Positions 61,504 through 64,000 of a DNA stretch of 64,000 bases are shown here, piece after piece (position 1 is the first letter of the stretch; each line of letters begins with the position of its first letter). Origin of the DNA: Novosphingobium jiangmenense. Its GTDB lineage: Bacteria > Pseudomonadota > Alphaproteobacteria > Sphingomonadales > Sphingomonadaceae. The stretch spans positions 1 to 64,000 of the forward strand of contig NZ_JADQDC010000001.1 of the NCBI RefSeq assembly GCF_015694345.1, in the 5' to 3' direction. Made by a program: the position numbers and the translations under genes. Under the pieces are notes generated by a model. It saw only the letters and a program-made list of their open reading frames with translations. It did no database searches and was not told the DNA's origin.

Positions 61504-62970
61504 ATGACGATGGACCGGCGCACGTTTTCGCTTGGCGGGATTGGGCTGGCCGCGCTGGCGGCAAGCCAGCCTGCGTTCGCCGCGCGCAAGGCGAAGAAGG
61601 CTGCGCCCGCAATCGCTCCGCGCAAGCCGGGGCAGAGCGACGTGATCGTGCTGGGCGCGGGGGTTTCCGGCCTGCAGGCGGCGTGGATGCTGGAGCAGGA
61701 GGGCAAGACCGTCACCGTGATCGAAGCGCGCGAGCGTGTCGGCGGGCGGATCTGGACGCTGCTCGATCAGCCGGGCTACCCGGAAATGGGCTTCAACTCG
61801 ATGGCCGAAGGCTATGGCCGGGGCCTCGATGCCGCGAACCGCGCGGGCGTGGAGATGGTCGAGGTCGGTGCGCGCTTTCGCTATGGCGCGCCGCCGCTGC
61901 TGTGGATGAACGGCAAGCCGATGACGCGCGCGGAATGGGCGGCGTTTCCGGGCAATCCGCTGCCGGACAAGCTCAAGATGCTGCTGCCCGGCGAAGTGGT
62001 GGGCAAGCTGGTTTCGGACAACAACCGCCTGGCCGACTGGTCAAGCTGGCACGATCCGGCCAATGCCGCGCTCGACATCTCGCTCTACGCGTTCCTCAAG
62101 GGGCAGGGGCTTTCCGACGCGGCGATCCACCTGTGCTGGGATCTTTCGCCCTATTACGGCACCAACGCGTGGGACGTTTCCACGCTGATGATGGAATACA
62201 ACGACGGCTTCGTGAAAGGCCAGATGGCGGCAGGCACGAAGTCGCTGTCGGTCAAGGGCGGCAATATCCACCTTGCCACCGGCATGGCCAGGCTGCTCAA
62301 GGGCGACGTGCTGCTCGGGCGCGAGGTGGTGGCGATCACGCAGGATGGCGGCACGGCGACGGTTCACACCGCCGATGGCGCGACGTTCAGCGCGCCGCAC
62401 GTGATCTGCTCGCTGCCGTTCTCGGCGCTGCGCAACGTGAAGGTGCTGCCCGCGCTGGAAGGGCCGCAGGCGCAGGCGGTGGGGCAGCTGGGCTATCAGC
62501 CGATCTCGATGGTGTTCGCGACGGCCACCGCGCCGTTCTGGGACGAGGACAAGCTCGCCCCCGGCATGTGGACCGACGGGCCCTTGGGCACGGTGATGCC
62601 GCAGCGGTATGGTGCCACTCCGGAGGAGATCACCGGCTTCATCGTGCAGGCGCGCGGCAATCTGGCGCTCTACTGGGACCGCATGGGGGCGGAGGCCGCC
62701 AAGGCGATGGTCGTCCGCCAGATCGAGACGCTGCGCCCCGCCGCCAAGGGCAAGGTCGCGGCGCACAGCTACTTCAGCTGGGCGGGCGAGCGGTTCAATG
62801 GCGGCGACGTTTCGTTCTTCGGGCCGGGGCAGGTGCAGTGGCTGGACGAGATGATCAAGCCGGCGGGCCGCGTCCATTTCTGCGGGGAGCATACCGCGCA
62901 AGGCGCGCGCGGGCTGGAAGGCGCGCTGGAATCGGCCGAGCGCGTGGCGCTTGAGGTTTTGACCGCCTGA
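61504..62970 (+). CDS. Tat-exported FAD amine oxidase-like oxidoreductase 2
   Basis: 488 aa. The Tat signal DRRTFSLGGIGLAALAASQP ends near AFA-A; a lysine-rich linker follows. FAD motif GAGVSGLQAAWML, then RVGGRIWTL, and C-terminal FCGEHTAQGARGLEGALESAE. A paralogue of the protein at 24201. Divergent from the leuCD-like operon by 199 bases. An amine or similar C-N substrate is suggested by the fold, and the nearby amidase and deacetylase-like genes also point to a nitrogen compound. Confidence 0.87.
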   Translation: MTMDRRTFSLGGIGLAALAASQPAFAARKAKKAAPAIAPRKPGQSDVIVLGAGVSGLQAAWMLEQEGKTVTVIEARERVGGRIWTLLDQPGYPEMGFNSMAEGYGRGLDAANRAGVEMVEVGARFRYGAPPLLWMNGKPMTRAEWAAFPGNPLPDKLKMLLPGEVVGKLVSDNNRLADWSSWHDPANAALDISLYAFLKGQGLSDAAIHLCWDLSPYYGTNAWDVSTLMMEYNDGFVKGQMAAGTKSLSVKGGNIHLATGMARLLKGDVLLGREVVAITQDGGTATVHTADGATFSAPHVICSLPFSALRNVKVLPALEGPQAQAVGQLGYQPISMVFATATAPFWDEDKLAPGMWTDGPLGTVMPQRYGATPEEITGFIVQARGNLALYWDRMGAEAAKAMVVRQIETLRPAAKGKVAAHSYFSWAGERFNGGDVSFFGPGQVQWLDEMIKPAGRVHFCGEHTAQGARGLEGALESAERVALEVLTA

Positions 62971-63001
62971 GGCGGCAACTGAGTTCAGGGGTAAGTCACT
63001 G

Positions 63002-63916
63002 ATGGAATACGATTACATCCCGCTGCCGCAGCGCCAGCCGCTGGTCTGGCCGAACGGTGCCCGGGTCGCGCTGATCCTGACGTTCAATCTCGAGACGTGG
63101 GACCTGACCAAGGACACCGACAAGCCCTATTACGCGGGCGGCCCGGCGATCCTGCCCGACGTGCTGCCCGGCAACACGCCCGACTTTCCCAACTTCACCT
63201 GGCGCGAATATGGCCAGCGCGTCGGCCTGTGGCGGCTGATCGACCTGTTCGACGAGCTTGGCGTGAAAGCGAGCTGCACGACCAATGCGGTGACGTTCGA
63301 ACGGCGCAAGGCGATGACCGATGCCGTCCTTGAACGTGGCTGGGAACTGCTGACCCACAACTGGGAGCAGGGCGAGCTGCTTTCGAGCTTTGCGCATGAA
63401 CCGGCCAAGGAACGCGACATCATCCTGCGCAGTCTCGACCAGTTCGAGAAGTTCACCGGGCGCAAGTCCAAGGGTTGGCTCTCGTCCAGCTTGCGCGGGA
63501 CGATGCAGACGGCGGACATCCTCGCCGAATATGGCTGCACCTTCTACTGCGACATCATGAACGACGATCAGCCCTACCTGTTGCGCACGCCGCACGGGCC
63601 GATCGTTTCGGTGCCCTACTCCAACGAAATCAATGATTTCACCTTCATCACCCGCAAGAACTACACCACCAACGAATACCGCGATGCGCTGATCGAGGAA
63701 CTCGACGTGCTCTATGCGGAAGGCGCGAAGACCGGGCGGATAATGAACCTCGGGCTGCACCCGCACGTTTCGGGTCGCGCCCATCGCGTGCGCGCGCTGC
63801 GCGAGTTCATCGAACACGCCAAGAGCCTGCCCGGCGTGTGGTGGGCGACGCGCGAGGAAATTGCAGATTGGTATCTGGCAAACCATGAATCGCATATTCC
63901 GGGGCAATTGAAGTGA
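63002..63916 (+). CDS. Polysaccharide deacetylase-family hydrolase (PuuE/imidase-like)
   Basis: 304 aa, with GGGGTAAG before the ATG. It belongs to the NodB-like polysaccharide deacetylase group whose cytoplasmic members include allantoinase PuuE and cyclic imide hydrolase: WPNGARVALILTFNLETWD at the start, TWREYGQRVGLWRLIDLFDE, TTNAVTFERR, and LTHNWEQGE. No signal peptide. It is 31 bases after the flavoprotein and overlaps the next gene. An imide or ring-amide substrate would link it to the amidase and LeuCD-like genes opposite; this is inferred. Confidence 0.85.
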   Translation: MEYDYIPLPQRQPLVWPNGARVALILTFNLETWDLTKDTDKPYYAGGPAILPDVLPGNTPDFPNFTWREYGQRVGLWRLIDLFDELGVKASCTTNAVTFERRKAMTDAVLERGWELLTHNWEQGELLSSFAHEPAKERDIILRSLDQFEKFTGRKSKGWLSSSLRGTMQTADILAEYGCTFYCDIMNDDQPYLLRTPHGPIVSVPYSNEINDFTFITRKNYTTNEYRDALIEELDVLYAEGAKTGRIMNLGLHPHVSGRAHRVRALREFIEHAKSLPGVWWATREEIADWYLANHESHIPGQLK

Positions 63917-64000
63917 GCAAGCCGGAGACCATCCTTATCGTCGGCGGCGGCGTGGCGGGCATGACCGCTTCGGCGGCGCTGGCCCAGCAGGGCTTCAAGG
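63913..64000 (+). CDS. FAD-dependent oxidoreductase, N-terminus only (cut by window end)
   Basis: A GTG start at 63913 overlaps the preceding TGA. The 29 visible codons give SKPETILIVGGGVAGMTASA, a typical N-terminal FAD-binding fold (GGGVAG), as in FAD monooxygenases. It continues the operon out of the window. Class cannot be decided from this fragment. Confidence 0.7.
   Translation, partial: MSKPETILIVGGGVAGMTASAALAQQGFK

Overview
The window looks like a chromosomal accessory region of a high-GC alphaproteobacterium of the Sphingomonadales type (Novosphingobium/Sphingobium-like). The reasons are dense GC-rich coding, frequent GTG starts, many 4-base ATGA/GTGA gene overlaps, four large TonB-dependent receptors without rhizobial or enteric-type context, and the family mix (GMC oxidoreductases, Tat-exported flavoproteins, many secreted alpha/beta hydrolases). 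The genus is an inference; no rRNA or tRNA gene is present.

Region 1 (1-18120) reads as a glycoside-use locus. It opens with the tail of an IS110-type transposase. A GMC flavoprotein (208-1827) is divergent from a DUF6379 protein and its TIM-barrel partner (1950-3350), which together resemble the beta and alpha subunits of C-glycoside deglycosidases that cleave 3-keto-glycosides. Around them are two hydroxypyruvate-isomerase-like TIM barrels (3354-4124, 12115-12891), a DUF1080 3-keto-disaccharide-hydrolase-type protein (5456-6310), a ThuA protein (9640-10587), an NTF2-like protein, a carboxylesterase, a cytochrome b, a GPH-family symporter and two TonB-dependent receptors. Four intergenic regions carry variants of one dyad, ATTrGAA-N6-TTCyAAT, which suggests shared control by a regulator encoded elsewhere. 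A GFA-family gene and tspO sit inside the locus.

Region 2 (18120-23060) is more ordinary: an RNase H-like protein, a crotonase lacking both usual catalytic glutamates, a small hypothetical protein, a large-subunit catalase and a quinone oxidoreductase.

Region 3 (23060-41100) contains a six-gene plus-strand operon (hydrolase, Tat-type amine oxidase-like flavoprotein, DUF3089 protein, cytochrome c, hydrolase, DUF3237). It is followed by two copies of a module made of a small helical protein, a methyltransferase with a conserved N-terminal extension and a DUF1838 protein (28746-31573 and 35170-37737). An MFS transporter, a PCMH-type FAD oxidoreductase and an AllA-family protein lie between them. 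A third DUF1838 gene is frameshifted (40241-41096).

Region 4 (41100-64000) starts with a lower-GC two-gene XRE island. It then holds a transporter/kinase/hydrolase operon behind a TonB receptor, an MFS-Gfo/Idh/MocA-SUMF1 operon, an esterase, a fourth TonB receptor, a fourth DUF1838 gene, and a tightly coupled minus-strand operon (hydrolase-leuC-like-leuD-like-isochorismatase family-SDR). Opposite that operon a second amine oxidase-like gene, a polysaccharide-deacetylase/imidase-like gene and the start of another flavoprotein run off the window. The leuCD-like, isochorismatase-like and deacetylase-like genes could form an imide to maleamate to maleate to D-malate route, but that is inference.
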